Source: Typha latifolia
Taxonomy: Eukaryota; Streptophyta; Magnoliopsida; Poales; Typhaceae
Reading direction: 5' to 3'
DNA length: 64,000 bases
Assembly (NCBI GenBank): GCA_019914945.1
Contig: CM034107.1
Coordinates: 1,984,001-2,048,000, forward strand
Shown: piece by piece, positions 54,022-64,000 of the stretch
Layout of the letters: the number at the start of each line of letters is the position of its first letter
Position numbering within the stretch: position 1 is the first letter of the stretch
Position numbers and translations under genes: made by a program
The notes under the pieces: generated by a model
Told to the model about the DNA's origin: nothing
Databases searched by the model: none
The model's input: the letters and a program-made list of their open reading frames with translations, nothing else

Positions 54022-56794
54022 ATGGTAAAGCGCAATACCTCTAATGTTGTGGTTCTTCTTCCGATCTTGCTTTATTTTCATCAAATTGCAGTTCCGATCG
54101 CGAAGTCTCGTTTGCTTTCCATCAGATCGAACCCTCGATTCACTTTTCTCCTCTATCTTTAGGTTCTTCTGCAGCCAGATCCGTTCCTTAATGAGCTTAC
54201 AAGTATGTACGAGAGGAACACGGAGAAGGGATCTGTTTGGGTTACTTTGAAGCGCTGTGAGTCCTTTCTATATCATTTTTGTGTTAAATTTTGGCCTTGG
54301 AGATTTAAATTTTGGTTTCGGCTTGGCTTCGGTTGAGTTTGACAAGGTTGATTTTGTCAGCATGTCAAAAGTCTAAGGCAACTAGGAATAAGATGGCGAG
54401 TGCAGGAGAAGCTATTGAATATAGATGTCTTGTTCGTGCTACTGATGGAAGAAAGACCATCTCCACTTCGGTATATTTGTTGCTAAATAACCTTCTTTTA
54501 ATTGTCCTGGACTCAGTTTCTTCTATTATTTCTAGTTTGGTGGTAGATGATAAATTATTGTATTTTTTACCAAAATAGATTTTAGTTTGTATTTAGCATT
54601 TCATTGCAATTAGAATACACAATAACATTCTGTTAGTTTATAACTTTTAAGATGGTTAAAATTTTGGTGCCAACTCCATGACCGAAACCAAAATGTTTAA
54701 TTTTAATTGGAATCCGGAACCTGTTTCAGAATGTGTTCATTATTGAACTTGGGCCAAAACAGACTTATAGGATGAGATGAGATCTTTATCTATATGGTCA
54801 GTTGTGGTCCTCCTGTTGTGTTTGTCAGTTCCTGTATAAGTTTGACTGTGGTTTCGAGAGGTCATATAATATGAAACGAAGTGCTTCAGTCATTAGATGG
54901 CATTGATGGTTAAGGCATTGCTCCCGTGTCTCCACTTGTTCATGTTTGAGTTATAATGGTGGTCCTGAGATAATGCTGCATAGTCTGTACTTTATGTTGA
55001 AAGGAGAGTTAACTGATTGACATGAAATTCTTGAGTGGAAAGAACTGAATCACCTTAAAAAGGAAACAGAGAGGCACAGCATTTGTAACCAAAATATTAG
55101 CCTGTGAAAGCCAGGCTCACCTGTTTGGTTCTTCCAGTATGATGAGAATGGAGAGCCGAAACTCTTTTTAGCACATGCATGATAGGACGGGAAAAAGATC
55201 TTGTTGAAAAATATGGATAATTCCATTTATGCTTTTCTAAACTATTTATATCTTCCACATACACTCATTGAATATATTTTTTTACACATACATCCCTGAA
55301 TCGAAAAAAAAATGTTTTAAGGATCCATATAGTTACTTTTTCTTCTTGGTTCAAAGGGGTATATGTAGATAATTTTCTTATTTCAGAGGGCGTATGTGGG
55401 AAATAAAAAAGTTAAAATAGTGTATGTAAAAATAGTAATAGTTTGGAAATCTAAGTAAAATTATCCCTAAAAAATTAGGCATAAGTAACTAATGTTGGGC
55501 AACAAGTTGATCATGATCAACCAGATGACAAGGAAAGGCATGGTTATCCATATCACTTTATCTATTAAGAATTAATGTTGTAAATCATTGTGAGAACATG
55601 GAAACATGATTTCAGGGGTAGAATTGTACAGATTATGCTTTCCATTTTCTTATTTCATCTTATTTCCAGGCAGATAAAAACCTCTTTAATCAGTACTGAT
55701 TTTATTAGTTGTCCAGCAAAGATGTTACTTGTTTTGTCCAATATGCGATGTAATCTGTAGTCTTGTTGATATTCGTAATATTGCCTGTAAAACTACGCAT
55801 GCTTAATATTAGTAGATCCAGATCCTATGTGCCACTGTAACCAGGTTCAAGAATCTGACATGCTAGACACAATACATTGTCTATATTAAGAAACAATGAA
55901 TCTCAACCGAATCCATAAGTCTTGTCCTTTGGTTTTAGTTTAGTGTGGCAATGAGAAAACATATATGCAAAAAGTTGAGTATGGGCGAAATATGGAGAGT
56001 AGGACAGATGAGTAGCTTACTAGAGAAGATAGAATAGAAAATGAGTGTGTTTGACACAAGGCCTGAAGGTAGTAACTGTAGAGGATCGTTATGTGAGAAT
56101 TGATTGTGATATTTTTGATATCTCCAAATTAGATGACATAGTTCATCTAATGTGAGAGTGATGAGCTTTGTTTTGTATTTGTTGTTGTTTCATTGCAGTA
56201 GAGGGTGATCAAAATTATGCTTGAAGTACTTGAAGCAGAATTTTTGGCTAATTGTCATGAATATTGCTGTTGATGTACACATCTCCTCCTTTTTCAGCAA
56301 CTGTTTAATGGTACATTTGTTGAGCAGCCATTCTTCCTCAGTTTGATCAATCAGTCATTTCTTGCCTTATGAAGATTAAAATATAACATCCTTTGAAACC
56401 ATCTATGATTGTTACATCTTTTATTTCCTTTACAACTCTGTGATCATTATTAAAACAAATCATTAGAATGTAAGAAGGTTAATGTAAGCTTGCAAATAGT
56501 ATTTACCAGTTAGGGTTATCCTGGAGGATGTTACCAATACTGTTAAATTGCAACTAATACAGGGATGGTCTTGTCCTGGAATATGTAATAATATTGGAAT
56601 GCTGTATTGTCCAGCTCTCTGCTAAGGATCACCAAAAATTCCAAGCTTCTTATGCCACGATCCTTAAAGCTCATATGAGTGCTTTGAAGAAGAGGGAGAG
56701 GAAGGACAAGAAGAAGTCTGCTGAAGCTGAAAAGAAGCCGGTGTCATCCAAGAAGAAAGAGTCCTCAAAGAAGCCTGCACCCTTAAAGACCTGA
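54022..56794 (+). CDS. SRP14: Signal recognition particle 14 kDa subunit
   Basis: SRP14 pairs with SRP9 on the Alu domain of SRP RNA and pauses elongation while ribosomes are brought to the ER. Four coding exons join in frame: 54022-54024, 54163-54256, 54361-54470 and 56615-56794, 387 nt (128 residues). The first coding exon contains the start codon and nothing more (ATG followed by GTAAAG); exon 2 continues VLLQPDPFLNELTSMYERN, the conserved N-terminus of the family. Next come GSVWVTLKRS, EAIEYRCLVRATDGRKTIST, and after the last intron LSAKDHQKFQASYATILKAH. The C-terminus is a Lys-rich tail (RERKDKKKSAEAEKKPVSSK and onwards). Length fits plant SRP14. Intron 3 is long, 2144 bp, with nothing recognisable in it. 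Confidence 0.94.
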
Positions 56795-57992
56795 ATTTGA
56801 GCCAGATTTATTTGTTTAGCTCAAATATCAGATTGAAATTTGGAAGTTTTGGAGATGCTATCTTTTTCCCCTGGCTGTGTTGCGCGCATGAGGAGAACTG
56901 TGGATACTGTAAAGAGTCGCGACATTTATTCCATCTTTGTCGAAGTACTTTTGACACAGTTGCATTTGGCAGGTTGTATTTTTTGTCAAAATGCATCAGT
57001 TGGACATGTCAGTGATAATTATTTTCATTGGAAAGAAAATCTCTACTCTATAATTTAGTTTTTAACTTCTTAAATTATTTCTTTTTTGTCAAATTCTCCT
57101 CCCTGCAGTTTTAAATTAATTGGAAGCAGCTAATCTGAGTGTTTGTAGAGTGAGTCAATTCTACACGAATTCTCGAACGCTAGTGATTGTGTAGATAGGA
57201 CATCAAAATGATGCAAGATGGCACTGGTTGGGGAAAAGAAGTTTGACAGACTTGAGCTAAATGAATTTTTGAACTTTTTAACCATGATATTTGTTTTACT
57301 ACCAGATGATGTGATCTACACAACCTACCGATACTGATTTGAAATACGTGGAGCATGAGAAGTAAAATAAAATTAAGATTGAAGCTGCTGGCAAACTAGT
57401 GCGTCTACTGGACCAGGATTATTAAGAGTTAATTTCGAAAAAGTGAGTAACTTTGACCCCCCTCCCCACCCCCCAAAAAAAAAGACAACCTATTGCTTAC
57501 GCAGGGGAAATGTTCTGTTAAATTTCCCTTCTCTCTGGATTTGATTTGAGATTATAGATCATCTCGTACTGCCAAACATTAGGTGACCAAAAATATATAG
57601 ATTTCAATGGCGGTTAAAATCGGTACTTCTAAGATATCTTGCAAAAGAAAGAAAAGATAATCATGAGCAAGTCCCGTCTTTTATATGTTCTGTATGCCAA
57701 GCTGCGTAAGAAGTGCATTCAGTAGGTAATGTACATTATACCATGTTAATTTGAGAAGTAAAAATGGAGAAGCATTGAAGCATGAACATTTATTTCAAGA
57801 AGCATAAAGTAACAGTGCTTCAAGTCAACAGTGGAGAACATCAAAGGAAAAAAAAAAGGTCCCATCACAAACTTAAAAAAAAAAGATTGCTTCCAGATTC
57901 AAGTAGGAAGTTTCAAAGAGTTAGGTAACAACATTTCTTAACTCATCTGAAGCAAGTTAAGTGGGAGAGAGTTGGCAGCTCAAACTCATATT
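56795..57992. other. Spacer between convergent SRP14 and T-protein genes
   Basis: Holds the 3' UTR of SRP14 (plus strand) and of the T-protein gene (minus strand). A C-run and A-run (57457-57484) are the only marked features. No gene is seen. Confidence 0.6.
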
Positions 57993-60900
57993 CTAGGAGG
58001 GCTTATAATACTTGGTTGCAACAAAGGGCATCTTGGTGACAACTGCATCATAGGATTTCCCGCGGACAACAACTTTGAACTCGGTCCCAGGTTTGTGGAG
58101 ACCAGACTTCACATATCCCATAGCTATATTCTTCTTCAGACATGGGCTGAATCCTCCACTAGTCACCTCACCAATGTTCTCCCCGCTGCTGCTGACAATC
58201 TCGCTGTGGCTACGAGGGGGTGGGCCTGACGAGAAAAAACCTGCACGCCTGATCTTTGGACCCTCCTCAAGCTGCTTGAGGATTACCTCTGCACCCAGGA
58301 AGCCACCTTCTGCTCTTCGTCTCTTACCAATCGCCCATGTAAGGCCTGCCTCAACAGGTGTGATGTGTTGCTCCATATCATTACCATATAAACAAAGGCC
58401 AGCTTCAAGCCGAAGACTGTCACGGGCACCTAACCCTGTCAATCTCACCTTCCCTTCAGACTTCTCCAGGATTGCTTTTGCAAGATCTACAGCATTCTCC
58501 GAGGGAACAGAGATTTCAAACCCATCTTCACCAGTGTAGCTGAAATTTTCAGGAACATGGAGATAAGAGGTGAAGGATTAGCAACCCAAGAAGTTGCACG
58601 TAGGTGTGCCACCTCGCTTGAGTTAGATGACAGAGAAGATTTTAAAATATGACAGAAAGAAAAGTTCACACTTCTGTACTAAGTCATAATCATATCTTCT
58701 TTTATAATACATATTCAAGATTTCAAAGTAATATAGCCTCCAGGAATTCTTGTTTTGGACTCTCAAGTACCATGAGCAAAAATTACTCACAGCAGTCCAG
58801 AAGCATATATTTGTCCTATAAAGTAGTTATCAGTAAGAAAGTTCTGCCCTTCTGGCAGAGGCATTAGCCAATGAATGGAGGCAAATAAGAATCTCAAAGA
58901 AGCTAATGCAGGTCATAAGATGAGTAACACAAGTCCACATAATAAGTAGGTCATAAGAAAAACTTTAGTACTCCCATAAAACTGAACTGCCTAAATTCTG
59001 AAACTACATGGGTTCTTTATTGTTTGTGCTAAATGAATTCAAGTTGCTAACTACTTGATGTTGAATAGTGCAAAAAAGATAAATATCACATGAAAGCCTC
59101 CAATTTGCCATCACTATACGTGTAGGGTGTCATGGAATTTTCTCAACATTTATGAATGAACTAGGAATGAAAGATGGATGTTTTAAGACTAGTAATGAAT
59201 GTCGAAGACATAAATTAAGCTAGATCCTTTGAAGGAATAGAAACATTAATAGTGAGTTGATGAAGGAATTGAGGAGAAGAAGAAACAATTCATAATTATT
59301 TAAATTACATTATAGCTGAAAAAAGTTCTCTTATTTCAAAATGAACCGTAAGAAATGAGAGTCAACTGTGATGGTTTTTAATATGCTCCTGCATGTAAAG
59401 TATTTCTGGTACATTACTTCTGATATCTCGGAAAATAAGAAGTGAACAAATTGCGACCAAAATTAACTCCATAAAAAATGCTCTAGCTGGTTTTGTGTTG
59501 AAATTTCATGGAGTCATATTGCATTCCTACCATAAAAAAAGAAGGATCACAAGTTACAAAGAAATGAAGGAAGTGTACCCGGTTCTTGTGAGATAACAAT
59601 GAGATCCATTGATATCCAATGTCTTAAATTCACCAAAGTACATTTTGCTCAAATCATCTTTCGTCAGAAGCTGAAGAACTGATCCAGCCAGAGGACCCTG
59701 TTTGTATCGATAGAAAATTTAAGCTATTTCAATCATTTGATGATCCTAGAAGTCAATCAGAGAAGAATAAGCTACTTCTGAAGATGAGAGAAAAAAATTC
59801 TACTGAAGATACTAGTTAAAACATATTTTTGCTGCATAAGTTGTCTCAGTGGTCTATACTTTTAGCAACAACCTCTTCACAGCCACCAAACTATCCAGAG
59901 AGATGTAATTTTATCAAGTATAATACTTGAGGCTAAATGAAGGGTATCCATAGGACACTAAATATTCATACTTGATTCCAGCATTATCATAGCTCCACCC
60001 AGTCATTCCAAATGTTTGATCTCCACGAATGATAGCTAAGCAAGGGAGATTCTATGATTTATCAGAACAAGTCATCAAAAAGATCCATACAGAAGAACAA
60101 ACAACACATCAATAAAAAAAATTAAAAATCCAAAACCCTAGAATAAGTAAATAAAACTAAACTCGCCACAAATTATTACCACAATCTACTATCCCCTAGC
60201 AAATCAGAAAGATCAAAACTCCCAGAGAAGAACAACCCCATCTATGGCATTTCATCAAGTAGATCTACGAGTCAGACTCCATTCAAGTTGTCACCGTTTA
60301 CAATCCAAAACTACATAAGATGCCAACTAACCAGAAAGATCAGAACTCCCACAGAAGAACAACCACATGTACGACATTTCATCAACTAAATTTACGAGTC
60401 AGACTCCATTCAAGTTGTCACCGTTTACGATCCAAAACTAAATAGGATGACCCCTTTCACAACTTATTCCTAGTAAAATGTCAACAGAACATTCCAAAAC
60501 GATTTTTAAAAAAAATAGAAAAAAATTCCGAATTTTGATGCCAAATTGGATAGATCTCGCACCTGGAGCGCAAGAAGCGACCTCTCATCATGTATGTGCC
60601 ATTTGACATCCCCTCCCTTCCCCTTAAACGCCTCCATATGCTCCCCAATATGCGCCAAGTCCTTATCCCTGCATCCAGCATTAACGACCAAGTAGATGTG
60701 ATCCTCCGTCACCTTCGTAACCACGGAATCATCAATCGCGCCGCCTTTCTCATTCGTAAACACCGTCAAGGTCCCCGTCCCGGGGCGCAGCCCCGCCACG
60801 TCAGCTATGACGAGCTTCTCGAGGAACTTGATGGCGTCTTTCCCGGTGAGGCTGAGGCCGCACATGTGGGAGACGTCGAAGAGGCTTCCATTGGCGCGGC

Positions 60901-61114
60901 AATTGAGAGTAGAATCCATGATGGAGTCCTTGTATTGGATCGGCATGCTCCAGCCGGCGAAAGGCACCATCTTTCCGCCGTTCTCGACGTGGAAGTCGTA
61001 CAGAGACGTCTTCTTGAGGTCGGCATCGGAGGCGAAGGAACGAGATTTGGGCCGGGAGGAGGAGAGGCGGCGTGTTAGGGTTTGGCGAAGCTGCCAAAGG
61101 CCAGCCCCTCTCAT
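57993..61114 (-). CDS. GLDT: Aminomethyltransferase, mitochondrial (glycine cleavage T-protein)
   Basis: The T-protein of the glycine cleavage system takes the aminomethyl group from lipoylated H-protein, releases ammonia and forms methylene-tetrahydrofolate. Three minus-strand exons join in frame: 61114-60563, 59697-59579 and 58539-57993, 1218 nt (405 residues), matching plant T-proteins of about 408. The first 30 residues ([20 protein letters not shown] then RPKSRSFAS) form a typical mitochondrial presequence, rich in Arg and Ser and free of acidic residues. Conserved blocks follow: [74 protein letters not shown] and [14 protein letters not shown]. The C-terminus is VATKYYKPS. Exon 1 is much richer in G+C than exons 2 and 3. 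The leader carries a (CT)n(CA)n microsatellite. Like glycolate oxidase at 42967 it serves photorespiration. Confidence 0.96.
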
Positions 61115-61126
61115 GGTGATATTGAG

Positions 61127-61151
61127 GAGAGAGAGAGAGAGAGAGAGAGAG

Positions 61152-61187
<36 letters not shown>
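61127..61187. repeat. Compound (GA)n(GT)n microsatellite in the T-protein leader
   Basis: A GA run (61127-61153) passes into a GT run (to 61187) on the plus strand, so the transcript would read (CA)n(CT)n. It ends 13 bases before the start codon at 61114 and is probably transcribed as 5' UTR. Confidence 0.95.
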
Positions 61188-61193
<6 letters not shown>

Positions 61194-61997
61194 ATTGTAA
61201 TGGGTTGGTGAGGGTGGGATGGAGTGGTTTAGATGTTAAACGAGGGCTTCTAACTTTGGGTTGGGTTTTGAGGGGGTGGGTGGAGGAGGATTCCTGAGCA
61301 AAATTGGAAGGTAGGATAATGGGGGATTGGTAGTGAGTGGCAGCCATCTCATTGTCTCTTTCACTCTTCTCATGGTCATCCCTTTTTATATAATCAAATG
61401 TTTTGTTACCTTGTTCTGCTACTCTAATTTAGTAGTAGCTCTCTGATTATATATTTTTAAATAAGTTTTTAACAAAATTAATATAAGCATCACTGCTTGC
61501 TTAACTTAAAAATTCTGAAAACTCCCATCTTTCCTTTTGTGCTTCATTCACCTTAGTATATTTTTAATAGAAGAAAGTTCATTATGGCGTTAATCATTGG
61601 CCTAAACTTTAGCAATAATATACTACTAGTTCAATGTTCTCCAACATAAATCTTTTTAAACTTTTAACGTTGATTCAGTTCAAGTGCATAATTATTTCAA
61701 ACACACACGACAGACAGAACTAATAATCGTACCCTCCCAAGAGTTCGTGTTGCAATTTTGCATGACGGGAATACAATCGTAGTAATATTTGAGGTAAGAG
61801 ATGCCCATGATATTATAAATTGATTGCTTTTAGTAGATAATTGCTGACAACCATAATATCCAAATGTCACCAAACACTTTTAACGCTAGACATCGGTTAT
61901 GAACACTTAAATGGAGGAGAACATTTCAAGCTGAAGAGCATATACACAATTATTATTCAAGCCCTATTTACAGAGAGAGATGTCTCTCACATCTTGC
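61188..61997. other. T-protein promoter region and ATG8 3' flank
   Basis: About 800 bases between the two minus-strand genes. The part near 61200-61330 is G-rich on the plus strand and may be promoter or 5' UTR of the T-protein gene. The rest is AT-rich and holds the ATG8 3' UTR. I see no separate gene. Confidence 0.55.
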
Positions 61998-63333
61998 TTA
62001 GAAGGACCCGAAGGTGTTCTCGCCGCTGTAAGTCATGTACAGAAAACCATCTTCATCTTTGTTCTCTTCGTAGATAGCAGACATCATCGCAGCTGTTGTG
62101 TCCAAATAGGGGGGGAAAGGAAAAGCCAAAATAAGCCAAGAATATGAGCAAAGATGATAAATATGGCACAAACATATTTCAGGGCTGCAATTTAGTAGCA
62201 ACTGACCTGTGGGAGGAAGAGTATTCTTGACAAAGATGAAGATAGCCTTTTCAGCGCTGAGTTTAATGCGCTTGCGAACAACGTAGACAAACTGTCCTAC
62301 TGTAAGATCAGCGGGAACAAGATACCTGCGCCACCGAGTAAGAACAATCATCAATATTGTATAGATGCTGCAATAAATCTTTTTTATTCATTAAATGTTT
62401 GCCCTGGGAAATATCCATCAAAAAGAAAAACATATTAAAACACAAACACCCATATCTATCAAAAAGGTTGGTATTGACTTCAAAATAAAACATACAGAAG
62501 ATTAACTTGCTAAACAATAAATGCACATACTAACCCCTGTTATTTTTGAGAGAACCTTGTATTTTTCTCTCAAAAAAAACCTGTATTACTAGCAAGATCC
62601 ATGCAAGGAAATTACATCAATGGAAATATTTTCACAAAGCACAAAGCAATGTACGAGAAGCCACATGCTCCAACACATGCTAACCCATTTTTGTTACATT
62701 ATACACAAAAATTAACCATAGTGAATGACATCATCATATCCATTATGCATCTCATTATCAATTATCATATACAAATGTTTATCAACTTGTTCGCATCACA
62801 GAAGAGACAAGCTTATACTAAGTCCCATTCAAACAATTGTAGGAGAAAATAAATCAACTGCTGATATACCCAAGGTAACAGAAAAAGAACTGCGTCAAAT
62901 TTAGCTTTTTAGTGGGCCAAAAGGATTAAGAGGAAAAAAAAAAGGAGAAAAAGGACAATAGCAGAAAAGTATAAGCAAATGTCACAACAGTGTAAACTTA
63001 GGTTTAGAATGTGACATTCAAAAGATTATCTCCAGAGTTCTGATTCCAGATTAAGTATTATTTGGAAAGGAAATTGAATGAGGAGAAAATTCATGTTACA
63101 GTAATACATATTGAAAAGACATGCAGTTAACTGACTTTTTCTTGTCAATATCTGGTATGTCACTTCTCTCAGCCTTCTCAACAATCACCTATATAGTTCA
63201 GGAAATGAGATAAAATTAGTGCATTGAAATATGTCAATTATAACATATATCGCAGAAGAAATACAGAAAGTACTCACGGGAATTCTATCAGGATACTTCT
63301 CTCTGATACGCGCAGCTTCTGCCTGCCTCCTTT
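61998..63333 (-). CDS. ATG8: Autophagy-related protein 8 (first coding exon outside the window)
   Basis: ATG8 is the ubiquitin-like protein conjugated to phosphatidylethanolamine on autophagosome membranes and bound by cargo receptors. Four minus-strand exons are visible: 63333-63278, 63188-63136, 62325-62207 and 62092-61998, encoding about 106 of the usual 117-119 residues. The sequence starts at [19 protein letters not shown], continues [18 protein letters not shown], then [20 protein letters not shown], and ends [13 protein letters not shown]. The Gly of FGSF is where ATG4 would cut off Ser-Phe before lipid conjugation. The first coding exon (expected to encode a short Lys/Phe/His segment before the first Glu) was not found between 63334 and 64000, so it lies beyond the right edge after an intron of at least 660 bp. 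Sequence is near the plant consensus; the paralogue letter cannot be fixed. Confidence 0.95.
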
Positions 63334-64000
63334 CTGATATATTTTGTGCATGCATCAGAAGATTGACATCATTTTTCACGTTGATGGCTCAGTAAACATA
63401 AATATATCAATGTACAAGAAGGAAAACAACCAAAAACTTCATTAAAGAAACAGCAGAAAAAAATTCTGCCTTTACAAAGGAATTACAAAGGTTCATTGCT
63501 TTAGTGAATACAAATCTCTGTATTTTTCAGGCAACGTAGAATAACATCTGGAATCAGAAATCTGTCGTTGATAGCGATCACCAAGAGAATGCCATAAAAT
63601 CCTTCATTGAAAATATCCATTGAAATCAGAATACCAATGTTTAAATTCTATAAAGTAATATCGTGAAAGATTTGATTGTTCCATTTTATTCAAACATGCA
63701 GTCTAAGTACTACGAAAAGAAAACAAGACCCTTTGAGCCATCTGCACTGAAGCCTGTCGCAACAAAACCAGATTGCCTTATCTGATAACAACAACCGTAC
63801 AGAAATATATGCTTGGTAAACACTCATCTTGATGCATACAGGCTCAATCCTCAATAATCAAGATACCACTTAAATAGAGCTATAGTATATCATCAAAGAA
63901 TTATATCTCACAACCAGTATTTACCATGTGATGATGATAGAACCCACTCACTTTTATGATTACATATATATTATCTCATAATAGAGAACCAATCATATGT
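63334..64000 (-). other. First intron (or upstream part) of ATG8
   Basis: AT-rich sequence with no frame resembling the ATG8 N-terminus on the minus strand, so it is read as intron. No other gene is seen up to the window edge. Confidence 0.6.

Noticed and set aside
58075..58539. Plus-strand frame of 154 codons opposite T-protein exon 3
   Set aside because: Antisense shadow; it stops at the same place as the exon border only by coincidence and shows no known domain.
60590..61078. Long plus-strand frame of 162 codons opposite T-protein exon 1
   Set aside because: Shadow of the G+C-rich first exon; the minus strand encodes all conserved T-protein motifs.

Overview
The window is plant nuclear DNA, read from introns with GT..AG borders, plastid, mitochondrial and peroxisomal targeting signals, and plant-specific gene families. 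Background DNA is AT-rich with many (TA)n and (CT)n microsatellites, and genes are split into 3 to 23 coding exons. The 5' exon of the glycine-cleavage T-protein gene is much richer in G+C than its 3' exons, which leans weakly towards a non-grass monocot. The species cannot be named from sequence alone.

Layout. 1-2040 (+): 3' end of the chloroplast translation initiation factor IF-2 gene. 3710-13538 (+): a 23-coding-exon nucleolin gene with an unusually long acidic region, partly built from five tandemly duplicated exon-intron units. 15612-15887 (+): a small unrecognised protein gene. 16637-21020 (-): a P-class pentatricopeptide-repeat gene with a C-terminal poly-Glu tract; a perfect 213 bp tandem duplication lies about 100 bp upstream of its start. 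21544-25428: AT-rich intergenic DNA. 25842-29996 (+): a peroxisomal polyamine oxidase with upstream ORFs. About 30600-47700: two diverged copies of a 7.5-8.2 kb segment, each with a glycolate (2-hydroxyacid) oxidase gene. The first copy is a pseudogene (two nonsense codons, an exon-4 deletion, lost peroxisome signal); the second is intact. 49223-52751 (+): an SKU5-similar multicopper-oxidase-like protein. 54022-56794 (+): SRP14. 57993-61114 (-): mitochondrial aminomethyltransferase (glycine cleavage T-protein). 61998 to beyond the right edge (-): ATG8, lacking its first coding exon.

The genes are a normal eukaryotic mixture, not an operon. Glycolate oxidase (peroxisome) and T-protein (mitochondrion) act in the same photorespiratory pathway, and polyamine oxidase is also peroxisomal. 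This neighbourhood could be chance.

I found no mobile defence system, CRISPR array, rRNA or convincing tRNA. The strongest non-routine signals are the exon array in nucleolin, the decaying glycolate oxidase copy with a near-identical 3' tract that suggests gene conversion, the perfect 213 bp duplication by the PPR gene, and the overlapping upstream ORF of the polyamine oxidase. All exon borders were assigned by eye from frame continuity, splice consensus and remembered family sequences; none is backed by transcripts.
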